Below are positions 24,699 through 33,977 of a stretch of DNA of 64,000 nucleotides, in pieces; positions within the stretch are counted from its first letter, which is position 1; each line of letters starts with the position of its first letter. A program made the translations under genes and the position numbers. Below the pieces are notes generated by a model that was not told the DNA's origin, ran no database searches, and was given only the letters and a program-made list of their open reading frames with translations. This DNA comes from Thermus thermamylovorans (lineage in GTDB: Bacteria; Deinococcota; Deinococci; Deinococcales; Thermaceae): assembly GCF_004307015.1 (NCBI RefSeq), contig NZ_SIJL01000001.1, positions 62,001 through 126,000 on the forward strand. Direction: 5' to 3'.

Positions 24699-25559
24699 CT
24701 AGGGGGCCTCGAAGCGGCGGGTGAGGGGGATGCCCGGCTGGCCGAAGGGCCCCAGGTCCTCCCCCCCCAGGAAGACCCGGACCGCCCCTGGGTTCCCCGC
24801 CCGCACCTCCACCGGCAGGTCGAAGCGGAGTTCGCTCCCCACCTCGGGGATGCCCTCGTAAAGCCGCCTCTCCCCCTGCATCACCCTCAACCAGCTCCGG
24901 CCCTCCAGGCGCAGGACCAGCTGGGCTGGGGGGGGTGCCTCCCGGGTCCCTTCCGCGCCGGGCCTGGGGGTGAGGCGGTAGCTCAGGGCCAGGTCCCGGT
25001 CCAGAACCACCTCTCCCTCCAGGGGAGCGTAGCCGGGGAGCTCCAGGCGGACCACCCGCCTCCCCCCTTCCAGGGGAGGGGAGGCCAGGGGCGTCTGGCC
25101 CAGGTAGAAACCGTCCAGGTAGACCCGGGCCCCGGGGGGTTCGCTTTCCACCCGCAGGGCGTGGCGGGGAGGGGGTTCGGGGGGGGGTTCCGGGGGTAGG
25201 CTCACCACCTGGGCGGGCTCCGGCCGGAGGAGGAGGTAGGCCCCGTACCCCAGGAGGAGGGGAAGGGCCAGGAGGAGCCAGGGCCAGACGGGCCGCCTCG
25301 GGGGAGGTGGGGGCGGGAAGGGGCCGTCCGGGCGCCGCTCGGGGTAGAGGGCCAGGAGGGGCTCGGGGTCCAGGCCCAGGAGGAGGGCGTAGCGGCGCAG
25401 GTACCCTCGGGCCAGGGCGGGTTCGGGCAGCTCCTGGAAGCGGCACCCCTCCAGGGCCTCGAGGACCTTAGCCCTGAGGGCCAGCCGCTGGGCAGCCTGC
25501 TTCAGGCTCAGCCCCTTCGCCTCCCGCGCCTGGCGGAGCCTTTCCCCCAGCTCGCACAC
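24699..25559 (-). CDS. RodZ-like protein with HTH, TM and PEGA domain
   Basis: A 286-residue protein: an N-terminal RodZ-type helix-turn-helix (residues ~1-75, LRQAREAKGLSLKQAAQRL), a proline-rich linker, one transmembrane helix (~92-112), a PEGA domain (~135-205, SEPPGARVYLDGFYLGQTP) and a C-terminal beta domain resembling DUF4115 of RodZ (LEGRSWLRVMQGERRLYEG). RodZ links the MreB cytoskeleton to the wall machinery. The inserted PEGA surface domain is not part of E. coli RodZ. The gene starts 5 bases after the stop of psuG upstream on the same strand, which is consistent with co-transcription. Confidence 0.82.
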   Translation of the reverse strand: MCELGERLRQAREAKGLSLKQAAQRLALRAKVLEALEGCRFQELPEPALARGYLRRYALLLGLDPEPLLALYPERRPDGPFPPPPPPRRPVWPWLLLALPLLLGYGAYLLLRPEPAQVVSLPPEPPPEPPPRHALRVESEPPGARVYLDGFYLGQTPLASPPLEGGRRVVRLELPGYAPLEGEVVLDRDLALSYRLTPRPGAEGTREAPPPAQLVLRLEGRSWLRVMQGERRLYEGIPEVGSELRFDLPVEVRAGNPGAVRVFLGGEDLGPFGQPGIPLTRRFEAP

Positions 25560-25563
25560 AAGC

Positions 25564-26409
25564 CTATTCTAGTCCCGCCAGGGCCAGGGCCACCCGGGCC
25601 GCCAGCCGGGCGTTCTCCAGGAGGAGCCGCCCGTTCACCCGGTCCGTCTCCCCGCCCGAAAGCTCGGAAAGCCGCCGGAGGAGGTAGGGGGTGAGGGCTT
25701 GGCCCAACACCCCTTCCCGGGCCGCCCGGTGGTTGGCCTCCGCCACCCAGGCGGCCACCCGCTCGTAGGGCAGGCCCTGGGAGACGGGGTTTGCCAGGAG
25801 GACCGCTCCCAGGCCCAGCTCCCGGGCCTGGCGGTAGACCCGGGCGGCCTCCAGGGGGGTTTCCACCCGGGCAGGGACGGGGAAGGGGGAGTCCGGGGAG
25901 AAGAAGGCGGGCAGGCGGTCGGTGCGGTAACCCACCACGCTCACCCCCAGGGTCTCCAGCCGCTCCAGGGTGGCCCTGAGGTCCAGGATGGCCTTGGGCC
26001 CCGCGCAGACCACCAGGATGGGGGTGCGGGAGAGGGCCAGGAGGTCGGCGCTCTCGTCGAAGGGCTCGGGGTGTACCCCCCCGATCCCCCCGGTGGCGAA
26101 GACCGGGATCCCGTGGCGGTGGGCCAGGTGCACCGTGGCCGCCACCGTGGTGCCCGCGCTCCTGCCCTGGGCCAGCAGGGCGGGCAGGTTCCAGAGGCTG
26201 GCCTTCTCCGCCCCGCCCCGGGCCAGGGCCTCCCGCTCCTCGGGGGAAAGCCCCAGGCGCACCTCTCCCCGTATGAGGGCGATGGTCTTGGGCAGGGCCC
26301 CCTCGGCCCGGACCGCCTCTTCCAGGGCCTCCAGGGTCCTGAGGTTCAGGGGGTAGGGCAGGCCGTGGGTGAGGAGGGCCGACTCCAGGGCCACCGCGGG
26401 CTCCGGCAT
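25564..26409 (-). CDS. psuG: Pseudouridine-5'-phosphate glycosidase
   Basis: A 281-residue enzyme that cleaves pseudouridine 5'-phosphate to uracil and ribose 5-phosphate. Family signatures are [14 protein letters not shown] with the conserved glutamate, [31 protein letters not shown] and [10 protein letters not shown] with the conserved lysine. The frame extends 58 codons further upstream, but that segment lacks homology, and a TATCCT box sits 6 bases before the ATG at 26409, indicating leaderless expression from there. No pseudouridine kinase gene lies beside it. The rodZ-like gene follows 4 bases downstream. Confidence 0.92.
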   Translation of the reverse strand: MPEPAVALESALLTHGLPYPLNLRTLEALEEAVRAEGALPKTIALIRGEVRLGLSPEEREALARGGAEKASLWNLPALLAQGRSAGTTVAATVHLAHRHGIPVFATGGIGGVHPEPFDESADLLALSRTPILVVCAGPKAILDLRATLERLETLGVSVVGYRTDRLPAFFSPDSPFPVPARVETPLEAARVYRQARELGLGAVLLANPVSQGLPYERVAAWVAEANHRAAREGVLGQALTPYLLRRLSELSGGETDRVNGRLLLENARLAARVALALAGLE

Positions 26410-26415
26410 GGGGCC

Positions 26416-26421
26416 AGGATA
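26416..26421 (-). promoter_or_regulatory. -10 box of psuG (leaderless)
   Basis: TATCCT on the minus strand, 6 bases before the psuG ATG at 26409. This decides the start of psuG. Confidence 0.5.
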
Positions 26422-26442
26422 CCACGGCCCGCGGGCGGGCCT

Positions 26443-26470
26443 TTGCCCTGGGCGCGGCAAGGGGTATACT
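26443..26470 (+). promoter_or_regulatory. Promoter of rimO
   Basis: TTGCCC (26443-26448) and TATACT (26465-26470) with a 16-base spacer. The leader is about 30 bases. Confidence 0.65.
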
Positions 26471-26481
26471 CGTTTTCCGTC

Positions 26482-26497
26482 GGGGCCCTTAGGCCCC
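26482..26497 (+). promoter_or_regulatory. Leader hairpin in front of the rimO ribosome binding site
   Basis: GGGGCC (26482-26487), loop CTTA, GGCCCC (26492-26497), directly followed by AGGAGGTGT and the ATG at 26507. The hairpin stops one base short of the Shine-Dalgarno sequence, so it could stabilise the mRNA or influence ribosome access. It has no T run. Confidence 0.5.
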
Positions 26498-26506
26498 AGG
26501 AGGTGT

Positions 26507-27811
26507 ATGCCCAAGATCGGCTTCGTGAGCCTGGGCTGCCCCAAGGCCCTGGTGGACTCGGAACAGATCCTCTCCCGGCTCAAGGCCTTAGGCTACGAGA
26601 CGAGCCCCACCTACCAGGAGGCGGAGCTCGTGGTGGTGAACACCTGCGGTTTCATCACCCCCGCGGTGGAGGAGAGCCTGGAGGCCATCGGGGAGGCTTT
26701 GCGGGAAAACGGCCGGGTGGTGGTCACGGGCTGCCTGGGGGCCCGGCCCGAGGCCATCCGCGAGCGCTACCCCCAGGTGCTGGAGGTCACGGGGCCGGGG
26801 GAGGTGGAGCGGGTGCTGGAGGCGGTGCAGGCGGCCCTGCCTGCGCCCCGGGACCCCTTTTTGGACCTGGTCCCCCCACAGGTCCGGCTTACCCCCCGGC
26901 ACTACGCCTATCTGAAGCTCTCCGAGGGCTGTGACCACCGCTGCAGCTTCTGCATCATCCCCAGGCTCCGGGGGCCCTTGCGCTCCCGGGACGCGGGGGA
27001 GGTGCTGGCGGAGGCGGCGCGGCTGGTGGCCACGGGCACCCGGGAGCTTCTCCTCATCGCCCAGGACCTCTCCGCCTACGGGGTGGACCTGCGCCACCGG
27101 GAGAGCTTCTGGGGGGACCGGCTGGTCAAGGCGGAGCTCAAGGACCTCCTCCGCCACATGGCGGAGCTTGGGGCCTGGATCCGCCTCCACTACGTCTACC
27201 CCTACCCCCACGTGGGAGAGCTCCTCCCCCTCATGGCCGAGGGGAAGGTCCTCCCCTACCTGGACGTGCCCCTGCAGCACGCCTCGGAGAGGATCCTCCG
27301 CCTGATGCGCCGGCCTGGGGGGTACGAGAGCCACCTCAAGACCCTCCAGGCCTGGCGGGAGGTGGTCCCCGACCTCGCCTTGCGCTCCACCTTCATCGTG
27401 GGCTTTCCCGGGGAGACGGAGGAGGACTTCCAGCTCCTCCTGGACTTCCTGGAGGCGGCAGAGCTGGACCGGGTGGGGGTCTTCCCCTACTCCCCCGTGG
27501 AGGGCGCCGCGGCCAACGCCCTTCCCGATCCTGTGCCCGAGGAGGTGAAGGAGGAACGGCGCACCCGGCTCCTGGAGCACCAGGCGCGCATCAGCCTGCG
27601 GAAGAACCAGCGCTTCGTGGGCCGGACCCTCGAGGTCCTGGTGGACGAGCTTCCCGAGCCCGGCCTGGCCGTGGGCCGGAGCTACCGGGACTCCCCGGGG
27701 ATCGACGGGGTGGTCTACGTGGAGACGGACGGCACCGTGCGGGTGGGGGAGCGGGTGTGGGCGCGCATCGCCCGGGCCGAGACCTACGACCTCCACGGGG
27801 TCCAGGTTTAG
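26507..27811 (+). CDS. rimO: Ribosomal protein S12 methylthiotransferase RimO
   Basis: A 434-residue radical-SAM enzyme that methylthiolates an aspartate of ribosomal protein S12. The UPF0004 domain holds the auxiliary cluster ligands C11 (LGCPKALVD), C47 (NTCGF) and C76 (TGCLGAR); the radical-SAM cysteines are C142, C146 and C149 (CDHRCSFC); a TRAM domain follows residue ~370. The [11 protein letters not shown] start separates RimO from MiaB. The ATG at 26507 has an AGGAGGTG site. trkA follows after 8 bases. Confidence 0.95.
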   Translation: MPKIGFVSLGCPKALVDSEQILSRLKALGYETSPTYQEAELVVVNTCGFITPAVEESLEAIGEALRENGRVVVTGCLGARPEAIRERYPQVLEVTGPGEVERVLEAVQAALPAPRDPFLDLVPPQVRLTPRHYAYLKLSEGCDHRCSFCIIPRLRGPLRSRDAGEVLAEAARLVATGTRELLLIAQDLSAYGVDLRHRESFWGDRLVKAELKDLLRHMAELGAWIRLHYVYPYPHVGELLPLMAEGKVLPYLDVPLQHASERILRLMRRPGGYESHLKTLQAWREVVPDLALRSTFIVGFPGETEEDFQLLLDFLEAAELDRVGVFPYSPVEGAAANALPDPVPEEVKEERRTRLLEHQARISLRKNQRFVGRTLEVLVDELPEPGLAVGRSYRDSPGIDGVVYVETDGTVRVGERVWARIARAETYDLHGVQV

Positions 27812-27819
27812 GGGGCGGT

Positions 27820-29157
27820 ATGTACATCGTCATCGCCGGGGGCGGGGAGGTGGGCGGGGAGCTGGCCCGCACCCTGGAGAAGGCCCACGAGGTGGTGGTC
27901 ATCGACCGCAACCCCCAGGCCAAGGAGCGCTTTGCCCAGCTGGACGTGAAGGCGGTGGTGGGGGGGGCCACGGACCCGGACACCCTGCGGGAGGCGGGGG
28001 TGGACCGGGCGGACCTCTTCATCGCCAGCACCGATTCCGACGAGGTCAACCTCCTGGCCTCCCTCCTGGCCAAGGGCCTGGGGGCCAAGGAGGCCCTGTG
28101 TTTTGTGGGCAAGGGGGGGTACGTGGAGGTCCTCACCGACCCCCGCACCGCGGAGATCCTGGGCACCCGCATCGACAAGGTGCTCTGGCCGCAAAGGGCC
28201 ATGGCCCGGGAGATCGTGGAGGTGATCCTGGTTCCGGGGGCGGTGGACACCGAGGTGCTGGCCGGGGGCCGCCTGCGCTTCGTGGAGTACCGGGTGCAGG
28301 CCGGGGGGCCCTACGACCACCGCCTTTTCGCCGCCGAGGCCTGGCCGGAGGGGGTGCTGGTGGTGGGGGTGGTGCGGGACGGGGCCTTCCAGAGCTTCGC
28401 CCACCCCGACTTCCCCGAGCTCGTGCTGGAGCCGGGGGACAAGCTCCTCTTCGTCACCACCCTCCGCGCCTTCCCCGAGCTGGAGGCCTGCTTCGCCACC
28501 CGACGGGGGGTGCGGCGGGTGATGGTCCTTGGCGGGGGGAACGTGGGCTTCATGGTGGCCCGGGAGCTCCTCTCCCGGAGGCTGGAGGTGGTGGTCATCG
28601 AGCCTAACCGGGAGCGCTGCGAGTGGCTTTCCCAGGAGCTTCCCGGGGCCCTGGTCATCCAGGGGGACGGCACGGACCTGGAGCTCCTGGAGGCCGAAGG
28701 GATCCGGGAAGCGGACGCGGTGGTGGCGGTCACCGACAACGACGAGAAGAACCTCCTGGCCTCCCTCCTCGCCAAGCAGCTTGGGGTCAGCAAGGTGATC
28801 ACCCGGGTCTCCCGCTCGGAGACCCGCCGCCTCTTCGAGCAGGTGGGGATCGACCTGCCCCTCACCCCCCGCCAGGCGGCGGTGCGGGCGGTTCTGGACT
28901 GGTTGGGCCCCGAAAACGTGGAGCACGTCTCCACCATGGAGGAGAACATCGAGCTCTTGGAGGTGGAGCTTCCCGAGGGGTTCCGCCCCAGGCCCCTCAA
29001 GGCCCTGGCCGGTCCCGAGGTGGCCCCCGTGGCCCTGGAGCGGGACCACCGGGTGATGCTCTACCGGGAGGACCTGGAGGCCCTGCCCGGGGACCGGCTC
29101 TTCCTGGTGGCGGCCCGGGAGGTGGCGGATGCGGCCGTGGCCCAGATCGTGGGCTAA
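27820..29157 (+). CDS. trkA: Trk potassium uptake regulatory subunit TrkA
   Basis: A 445-residue peripheral membrane protein with two RCK units. Each begins with a Rossmann nucleotide site: MYIVIAGGGEVGGELA and VMVLGGGNVGFMVA, with NAD-binding acidic residues in VVVIDRN and VVVIEPN. Each unit ends with an RCK_C-like domain. It gates the TrkH channel in response to NAD(H) or ATP/ADP. The start overlaps nothing, but lies 8 bases after rimO, and the end overlaps trkH by 29 bases. Confidence 0.93.
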   Translation: MYIVIAGGGEVGGELARTLEKAHEVVVIDRNPQAKERFAQLDVKAVVGGATDPDTLREAGVDRADLFIASTDSDEVNLLASLLAKGLGAKEALCFVGKGGYVEVLTDPRTAEILGTRIDKVLWPQRAMAREIVEVILVPGAVDTEVLAGGRLRFVEYRVQAGGPYDHRLFAAEAWPEGVLVVGVVRDGAFQSFAHPDFPELVLEPGDKLLFVTTLRAFPELEACFATRRGVRRVMVLGGGNVGFMVARELLSRRLEVVVIEPNRERCEWLSQELPGALVIQGDGTDLELLEAEGIREADAVVAVTDNDEKNLLASLLAKQLGVSKVITRVSRSETRRLFEQVGIDLPLTPRQAAVRAVLDWLGPENVEHVSTMEENIELLEVELPEGFRPRPLKALAGPEVAPVALERDHRVMLYREDLEALPGDRLFLVAAREVADAAVAQIVG

Positions 29158-30595
29158 GCTGCGGCCCACCCTATACCTCCTGGGCCTGGCCTTCCAGGTC
29201 TTGGGCCTGTTGCAGGCGGCCTTCGGCCTCCTGGCCTGGGCCTTTGGGGAAAACCCCCGGGGGTTCGCCCTGGGGGCCTTGGCGGGGGTGGCCTTGGGCT
29301 GGCTCCTGGGGCGCCTGGGCGGGCCCGAAGGGCGGCCGGGGCGGGCAGAGGTCTTCCTCAGCGTGGCCCTCCTCTGGCTTACCCTGCCTCTCCTGGGGGC
29401 TTTGCCCTTCTGGCTTTCCGGAGGGCTTTTCCCCCTGGACGCCCTCTTTGAGAGCTTCTCCGGGTACACCGCCACGGGGGCCACGGTGCTGGAGGACTTC
29501 GCCGCCTTCGGCCCCGTGCTCTTCATCTACCGGGCCTTCATCCAGTGGCTCGGGGGGGTGGGCATCGTGGTGGCCTTCCTGGCGGTCTTTCCCCAGCTGG
29601 GCTTTGCCGGCCGCCAGGCCTTCGCCGCCGAGGTCACCGGGGTGGAGAAGGAAACCCTCACCCCCAGGGTGCGCCAGACCGCCCGCCTGGTGCTCCGCGC
29701 CTACCTCCTCCTCACCACCCTGGCCTTCCTCCTCTACTGGGCCGCGGGGATGCCCCCCTACGAGGCCCTGGCCCACGCCCTCACCACCGCCTCGGCCGCG
29801 GGCTTCAGCCCCCGGGAGGAGAGCTTTGCCGCCTACTCCCCCGCGGTGCAGTGGGCGGCCACGATCCTGATGCTGGCTGCCGGGGCCAACTTCTTCCTCC
29901 TTTACCGCGGCCTTCTGGCCCGGGAGCCCCTGGCCCTCCTCAAGGACCTGGAGTTCCGCGCCTACCTGGGGGTGTTCGCCGCGGTGGGCCTGGGGGTGGC
30001 CGGGCTTCTCCTCCTCCACGGGGTCTACGCCCCCCTGGAGGCCCTGCGCCACGCCCTTTTCCAGACCGCTTCCCTCCTCACCACCACCGGCTACGCCTCC
30101 GCCGACTACGCCGCCTGGCCCGTGGCCGCCCAGGTGCTCCTGGTCCTCCTCTTCTTCGTGGGGGGGAGCGCGGGCTCGGCCGCGGGGGGGATCAAGGTGG
30201 TGCGCTGGCTCATCCTCTTCGCCTTCCTCCGGCGGGAGATGGTGCGCACCCTCCATCCCCAGGCGGTGGTCCCCGTGCGCCTGGGGGCCAGGGTGCTTTC
30301 CGACGAGGTGCTGCGCCAGGTCTCCCTCTTCATCTTCCTCTATACCCTGGCCTTCGCCTTCGGGGCGGTGGCCGTGGGGGTCTTGGAGGGGGACTTCGTG
30401 GTGGCCTTCAGCGCCAGCGCCCAGGCCATCGGCAACATCGGCCCCGGCCTGGGGGCGGTGGGGCCCATGGCCTCCTACGCCGACCTTCACCCCCTCTCCA
30501 AGCTGGTCCTCATCCTGCAGATGTGGGCCGGGCGCATCGAGCTCCTCCCCGTGGTCCTCCTCTTCAGCCCGGAGCTGTGGCGGCGGCTCCGCTAA
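29129..30595 (+). CDS. trkH: Trk potassium uptake channel subunit TrkH
   Basis: A 488-residue membrane protein with about ten hydrophobic segments, built of four pore-loop repeats. Selectivity-filter segments are visible at FSGYTATGATVL, TTASAAGFSP, TTTGYASADY and IGNIGPGLG. It imports K+ with TrkA. The ATG at 29129, well inside trkA, is supported by a GGGAGG site 6 bases before it. Two genes, trkA and trkH, form a complete system. Confidence 0.93.
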   Translation: MRPWPRSWAKLRPTLYLLGLAFQVLGLLQAAFGLLAWAFGENPRGFALGALAGVALGWLLGRLGGPEGRPGRAEVFLSVALLWLTLPLLGALPFWLSGGLFPLDALFESFSGYTATGATVLEDFAAFGPVLFIYRAFIQWLGGVGIVVAFLAVFPQLGFAGRQAFAAEVTGVEKETLTPRVRQTARLVLRAYLLLTTLAFLLYWAAGMPPYEALAHALTTASAAGFSPREESFAAYSPAVQWAATILMLAAGANFFLLYRGLLAREPLALLKDLEFRAYLGVFAAVGLGVAGLLLLHGVYAPLEALRHALFQTASLLTTTGYASADYAAWPVAAQVLLVLLFFVGGSAGSAAGGIKVVRWLILFAFLRREMVRTLHPQAVVPVRLGARVLSDEVLRQVSLFIFLYTLAFAFGAVAVGVLEGDFVVAFSASAQAIGNIGPGLGAVGPMASYADLHPLSKLVLILQMWAGRIELLPVVLLFSPELWRRLR

Positions 30596-30636
30596 ACCTT
30601 GGGGTTTGGGACAACCGGCTTCTGTCGAGGAGAAGG

Positions 30637-30642
30637 TATAAT
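30637..30642 (+). promoter_or_regulatory. -10 box of the glucan phosphorylase gene (leaderless)
   Basis: A perfect TATAAT ending 8 bases before the GTG start at 30651. No -35 box at a usual distance: the nearest candidate, TTGGGA at 30606, is 25 bases away. Confidence 0.6.
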
Positions 30643-30650
30643 CCCCTCTC

Positions 30651-33107
30651 GTGAAGACGCTAGGGCACCTGACCGCCATGCCCCTCTTGCCCGAGCCCCT
30701 TAAAGGGCTCCGGGAGCTGGCCTACAACCTCTGGTGGAGCTGGAACCCGGAGGCGGCCGAGCTTTTCCACGAGGTAGACCCCTCGCTCTGGAAGCGCTTC
30801 CGGGGCAACCCGGTGAAGCTCCTCCTGGAGGCCGACCCGGCCCGCCTCGAGGCCCTGGCCGCCACCAGCTACCCTGCGCGGGTGGGGGCGGTGGTGGAGG
30901 CCCTGCGGGCCTACCTCAAGGCCCGCGCGGAGAAGAAGGGCCCCCTTACCGCCTACTTCTCCGCGGAGTACGGTTTTCACAGCTCCCTGCCCATCTACGC
31001 CGGGGGGCTTGGGGTGCTGGCCGGGGACCACGTCAAGGCCGCCAGCGACCTGGGCCTCAACCTGGTGGGGGTGGGCCTCCTCTACCACGAGGGCTACTTC
31101 CACCAGCGCCTCTCCCCCGAGGGGGCGCAGGTGGAGGTCTACGAGACCCTCCACCCCGAGGAGCTCCCCCTCCTGCCCGTGGGGGACCGGGAGGGGCGCC
31201 CCTTGCGGGTGGGGGTGGAGTTCCCCGGGCGCACGGTCTGGCTTTCCGCCTACCGGGTGCAGGTGGGGGCGGTGCCCGTCTTTCTCCTCAGCGCCAACCT
31301 GCCGGAGAACGCCCCCGAGGACCGGGCTCTCACCGCCCGGCTCTACCCTTCGGAACCGGAGGCGCGCCTGAGCCAGGAGCTGCTGCTGGGCCTGGGCGGG
31401 GTGCGGCTGCTGCGGGCCCTGGGGCTTGCGCCCCAGGTCTTCCACATGAACGAGGGCCACTCCGCCTTCCTGGGCCTGGAGCGGGTGCGGGAGCTGGTGG
31501 CCGAGGGCCACCCCTTCCCCGTGGCCCTGGAGCTGGCCCGCTCCGGGGCCCTCTTCACCACCCACACCCCGGTGCCCGCGGGACACGACGTCTTCCCCCT
31601 GGACCTGGTGGAGCGGTATTTGGGTGGGTTTTGGGAGAAGATGGGCACCGACCGGGAGGGGTTTTTGGCCCTGGGGCTGGAGGAGAAGCCCTGGGGCCAG
31701 GTCTTCTCCATGTCCAACCTGGCCCTCAGGACCAGCGCCCAGGCGGGGGGTGTGTCCCGGCTCCACGGGGAGGTCTCCCGGGAGATGTTCCGCCACCTCT
31801 GGCCAGGTTTCCTGAAGGAGGAGGTCCCCCTGGGCCACGTGACCAACGGGGTGCACACCTGGACCTTCCTCCACCCCAGGCTTCGCCGCCACTACGCCGA
31901 GGTCTTCGGCCCCGAGTGGCTCAAGCGCCCCGAGGACCCCGCCACCTGGAGGGTGGAGGGCCTGGGGGAGGAGTTCTGGCGTATCCACAAGGACCTCCGG
32001 GCGGAGCTGGTGCGGGAGGCCCGCTCCCGGCTTTACGAGCAGCGCCGCAGGAACGGGGAAAGCCCAAGCCGCCTGCGGGAGGCAGAGCGGGCCCTGGACC
32101 CGGAAGCCCTCACCATCGGCTTTGCCCGCCGCTTTGCCACCTACAAGCGGGCCGTCCTCCTCTTTCAGGACCCCGAGCGCCTGCTTCGGCTCCTGCGGGG
32201 TCCCTACCCCCTCCAGTTCGTCTTCGCGGGGAAGGCCCACCCCAAGGACGAGCCGGGCAAGGCCTACCTGCGGGAGCTCTTCGCCAGGATCCGGGAGTAC
32301 GGCCTGGAGGACCGCATGGTGGTCCTGGAGGACTACGACATGTACCTGGCCCGCCTCCTGGTCCAGGGCTCCGACCTCTGGCTCAACACCCCCCGCCGGC
32401 CCATGGAGGCCTCGGGAACGAGCGGCATGAAGGCCGCCCTGAACGGGGCCCTGAACCTCAGCGTCCTGGACGGCTGGTGGGCCGAGGCCTATAGCGGCAA
32501 AAACGGCTTTGCCATCGGGGACGCCCGGGTCTACGAAAGCGAGGAGGCCCAGGACGCGGCCGACGCCCAGGCCCTTTACGACCTCCTGGAGTCGGAGGTC
32601 CTTCCCCTCTTCTACGCCAAGGGCCCGGAGGGCTACTCCTCGGGCTGGCTCTCCATGGTGCACGAGAGCCTGCGCACCGTGGGCCCCCTGTTCAGCGCTG
32701 CCCGCATGGTGGGGGAGTACGCGGTCCTCTACAGCAAGGGGGCGGCCTGGGCCCAGAAGGCCCAGGCCGAGGCGGCCCTCCTCCGGGCCTTCCTCGAGGC
32801 CCTGCCCGCCTTCCACGCCCTGGGCCTGCGGGTGGAGGTCCCCGGGGACCTCACCCTGAACGGGGAGCCCCTGGTGGCCCGGGCCTGGCTGGAGGGGGAG
32901 GTGCCCGAGGCCCTCCGCCCCTTCCTGGAGGTGCAGCTGGTGGTGCGCCGCAGCACCGGGGACCTGGAACGGGTGCCCCTGGAGGCCAAGGAGGGGGGCT
33001 ACGAGGTGCGCTACCGGCCCTCCCGTCCCGGAAGCTACGCCTACGGGGTTCGCCTCGCCCTGCGCCACCCCCTGACCGGCCAGGTGGGGTGGGTGCGCTG
33101 GGCTTGA
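30651..33107 (+). CDS. glgP: Alpha-glucan phosphorylase
   Basis: An 818-residue GT35 phosphorylase releasing glucose-1-phosphate from glycogen or maltodextrin. The N-terminal ~110 residues are the DUF3417 extension of the long bacterial group (RELAYNLWWSWNPEA), followed by SAEYGFHSSLPIYAGGLGVLAGD. The PLP lysine is K594 in ASGTSGMKAALNGALN. It is close in size to the characterised T. aquaticus enzyme. The start codon is GTG, preceded by a TATAAT box and no ribosome binding site. It stands alone; other glycogen genes are not in the window. Confidence 0.94.
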   Translation: MKTLGHLTAMPLLPEPLKGLRELAYNLWWSWNPEAAELFHEVDPSLWKRFRGNPVKLLLEADPARLEALAATSYPARVGAVVEALRAYLKARAEKKGPLTAYFSAEYGFHSSLPIYAGGLGVLAGDHVKAASDLGLNLVGVGLLYHEGYFHQRLSPEGAQVEVYETLHPEELPLLPVGDREGRPLRVGVEFPGRTVWLSAYRVQVGAVPVFLLSANLPENAPEDRALTARLYPSEPEARLSQELLLGLGGVRLLRALGLAPQVFHMNEGHSAFLGLERVRELVAEGHPFPVALELARSGALFTTHTPVPAGHDVFPLDLVERYLGGFWEKMGTDREGFLALGLEEKPWGQVFSMSNLALRTSAQAGGVSRLHGEVSREMFRHLWPGFLKEEVPLGHVTNGVHTWTFLHPRLRRHYAEVFGPEWLKRPEDPATWRVEGLGEEFWRIHKDLRAELVREARSRLYEQRRRNGESPSRLREAERALDPEALTIGFARRFATYKRAVLLFQDPERLLRLLRGPYPLQFVFAGKAHPKDEPGKAYLRELFARIREYGLEDRMVVLEDYDMYLARLLVQGSDLWLNTPRRPMEASGTSGMKAALNGALNLSVLDGWWAEAYSGKNGFAIGDARVYESEEAQDAADAQALYDLLESEVLPLFYAKGPEGYSSGWLSMVHESLRTVGPLFSAARMVGEYAVLYSKGAAWAQKAQAEAALLRAFLEALPAFHALGLRVEVPGDLTLNGEPLVARAWLEGEVPEALRPFLEVQLVVRRSTGDLERVPLEAKEGGYEVRYRPSRPGSYAYGVRLALRHPLTGQVGWVRWA

Positions 33108-33131
33108 AGCCCGGACGGCCAGGGGTATAAT
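33104..33131 (+). promoter_or_regulatory. Promoter of the amino-acid binding protein gene
   Basis: TTGAAG (33104-33109) overlapping the end of glgP, a 16-base spacer, and TATAAT (33126-33131). A GAGGAGG ribosome binding site follows in the leader. Confidence 0.7.
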
Positions 33132-33159
33132 CGGCCCGTACGCGAGAGGAGGTTGGGCT

Positions 33160-33924
33160 ATGCGCAAAGCCATCCTGATCCTGGCCGCTCTGGCGCTTTC
33201 CCTTTCCCTGGCCCAGGTGCGTCCCTTGGACCAGATCCGGCGCTCCGGGGAGATCCGCATCGGCACCGAAGGGGAGTTTCCCCCCTTCAACTTCTTCGAC
33301 GAAAGGGGCCAGCTTGCGGGGTTTGAGATCGATCTGGGCAACGCCCTGGCCGCCAGGCTGAACCTGAGGCCCCAGTGGGTGGCCCAGCCCTTCGACACCC
33401 TCCTCATCCAGCTGGGCCAGGGCCGCTTCGACTTCGTGATCGCCTCCCACGGCATCACCGAGGAGCGGGCCCGGGCGGTGGACTTCACCAACCCCCATTA
33501 CTGCACCGGGGGGGTGATCGTGAGCCGCCGGGGTGGTCCCCGCACCGCCCGCGACCTGCAGGGCCGGGTGGTGGGGGTGCAGCTCGGCACCACCTACATG
33601 GAGGCCGCCCAGAGGATCCCCGGGGTGCGGCAGGTGCGCACCTACCCCCGGGATCCCGATGCCCTGCAAGACCTCCTGGCCGGCCGCCTGGACGCCTGGA
33701 TCACGGACCGCTTCGTGGCCAAGGAGGCCATCCGGGAGCGGCGGCTGGAGAACACCCTCCAGCTTGGGGAGCTGGTCTTCCAGGAGCGGGTGGCCATGGC
33801 GGTGGCCAAGGGGAACCGCACCGTCTTGGAAGCCCTCAACCGGGCCCTGGCGGACCTCATGCGGGACGGCACCTACGCCCAGCTGAGCCAGAGGTGGTTT
33901 GGGGAGGACGTGCGCTGCCGGTAG
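33160..33924 (+). CDS. Polar amino-acid ABC transporter substrate-binding protein
   Basis: A 254-residue periplasmic binding protein of the SBP_bac_3 family with a signal peptide ending near ALSLSLAQ. Domain features are IRIGTEGEFPPFNFFDERGQLAGFEIDL in pieces: EGEFPPFNF, GFEIDLGNALA, the ligand arginine region ITEERARAVDFTNPHY and the GVQLGTTY hinge strand. Substrates of the family are glutamate, glutamine, histidine or arginine; the exact one cannot be told. Followed by a GC hairpin and the cognate permease; the ATPase is about 3.9 kb further on, beyond a TRAP system. Confidence 0.9.
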   Translation: MRKAILILAALALSLSLAQVRPLDQIRRSGEIRIGTEGEFPPFNFFDERGQLAGFEIDLGNALAARLNLRPQWVAQPFDTLLIQLGQGRFDFVIASHGITEERARAVDFTNPHYCTGGVIVSRRGGPRTARDLQGRVVGVQLGTTYMEAAQRIPGVRQVRTYPRDPDALQDLLAGRLDAWITDRFVAKEAIRERRLENTLQLGELVFQERVAMAVAKGNRTVLEALNRALADLMRDGTYAQLSQRWFGEDVRCR

Positions 33925-33934
33925 CCTCCCCCTA

Positions 33935-33963
33935 GGCCCGGGGTGGGCGGCGGCCCCCGGGCC
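33935..33963 (+). promoter_or_regulatory. Intercistronic hairpin between binding protein and permease
   Basis: GGCCCGGGG (33935-33943) pairs with CCCCGGGCC (33955-33963) around an 11-base loop. A strong 9-bp stem with no T run, so more likely an mRNA-stabilising or partial-terminator element that raises binding protein over permease. Confidence 0.5.
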
Positions 33964-33977
33964 CTCCTCGTGGGACG

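Noticed and set aside
30606-30642. TTGGGA as the -35 box of the glucan phosphorylase promoter
   Set aside because: The spacer to TATAAT would be 25 bases, far outside the normal 16-18.
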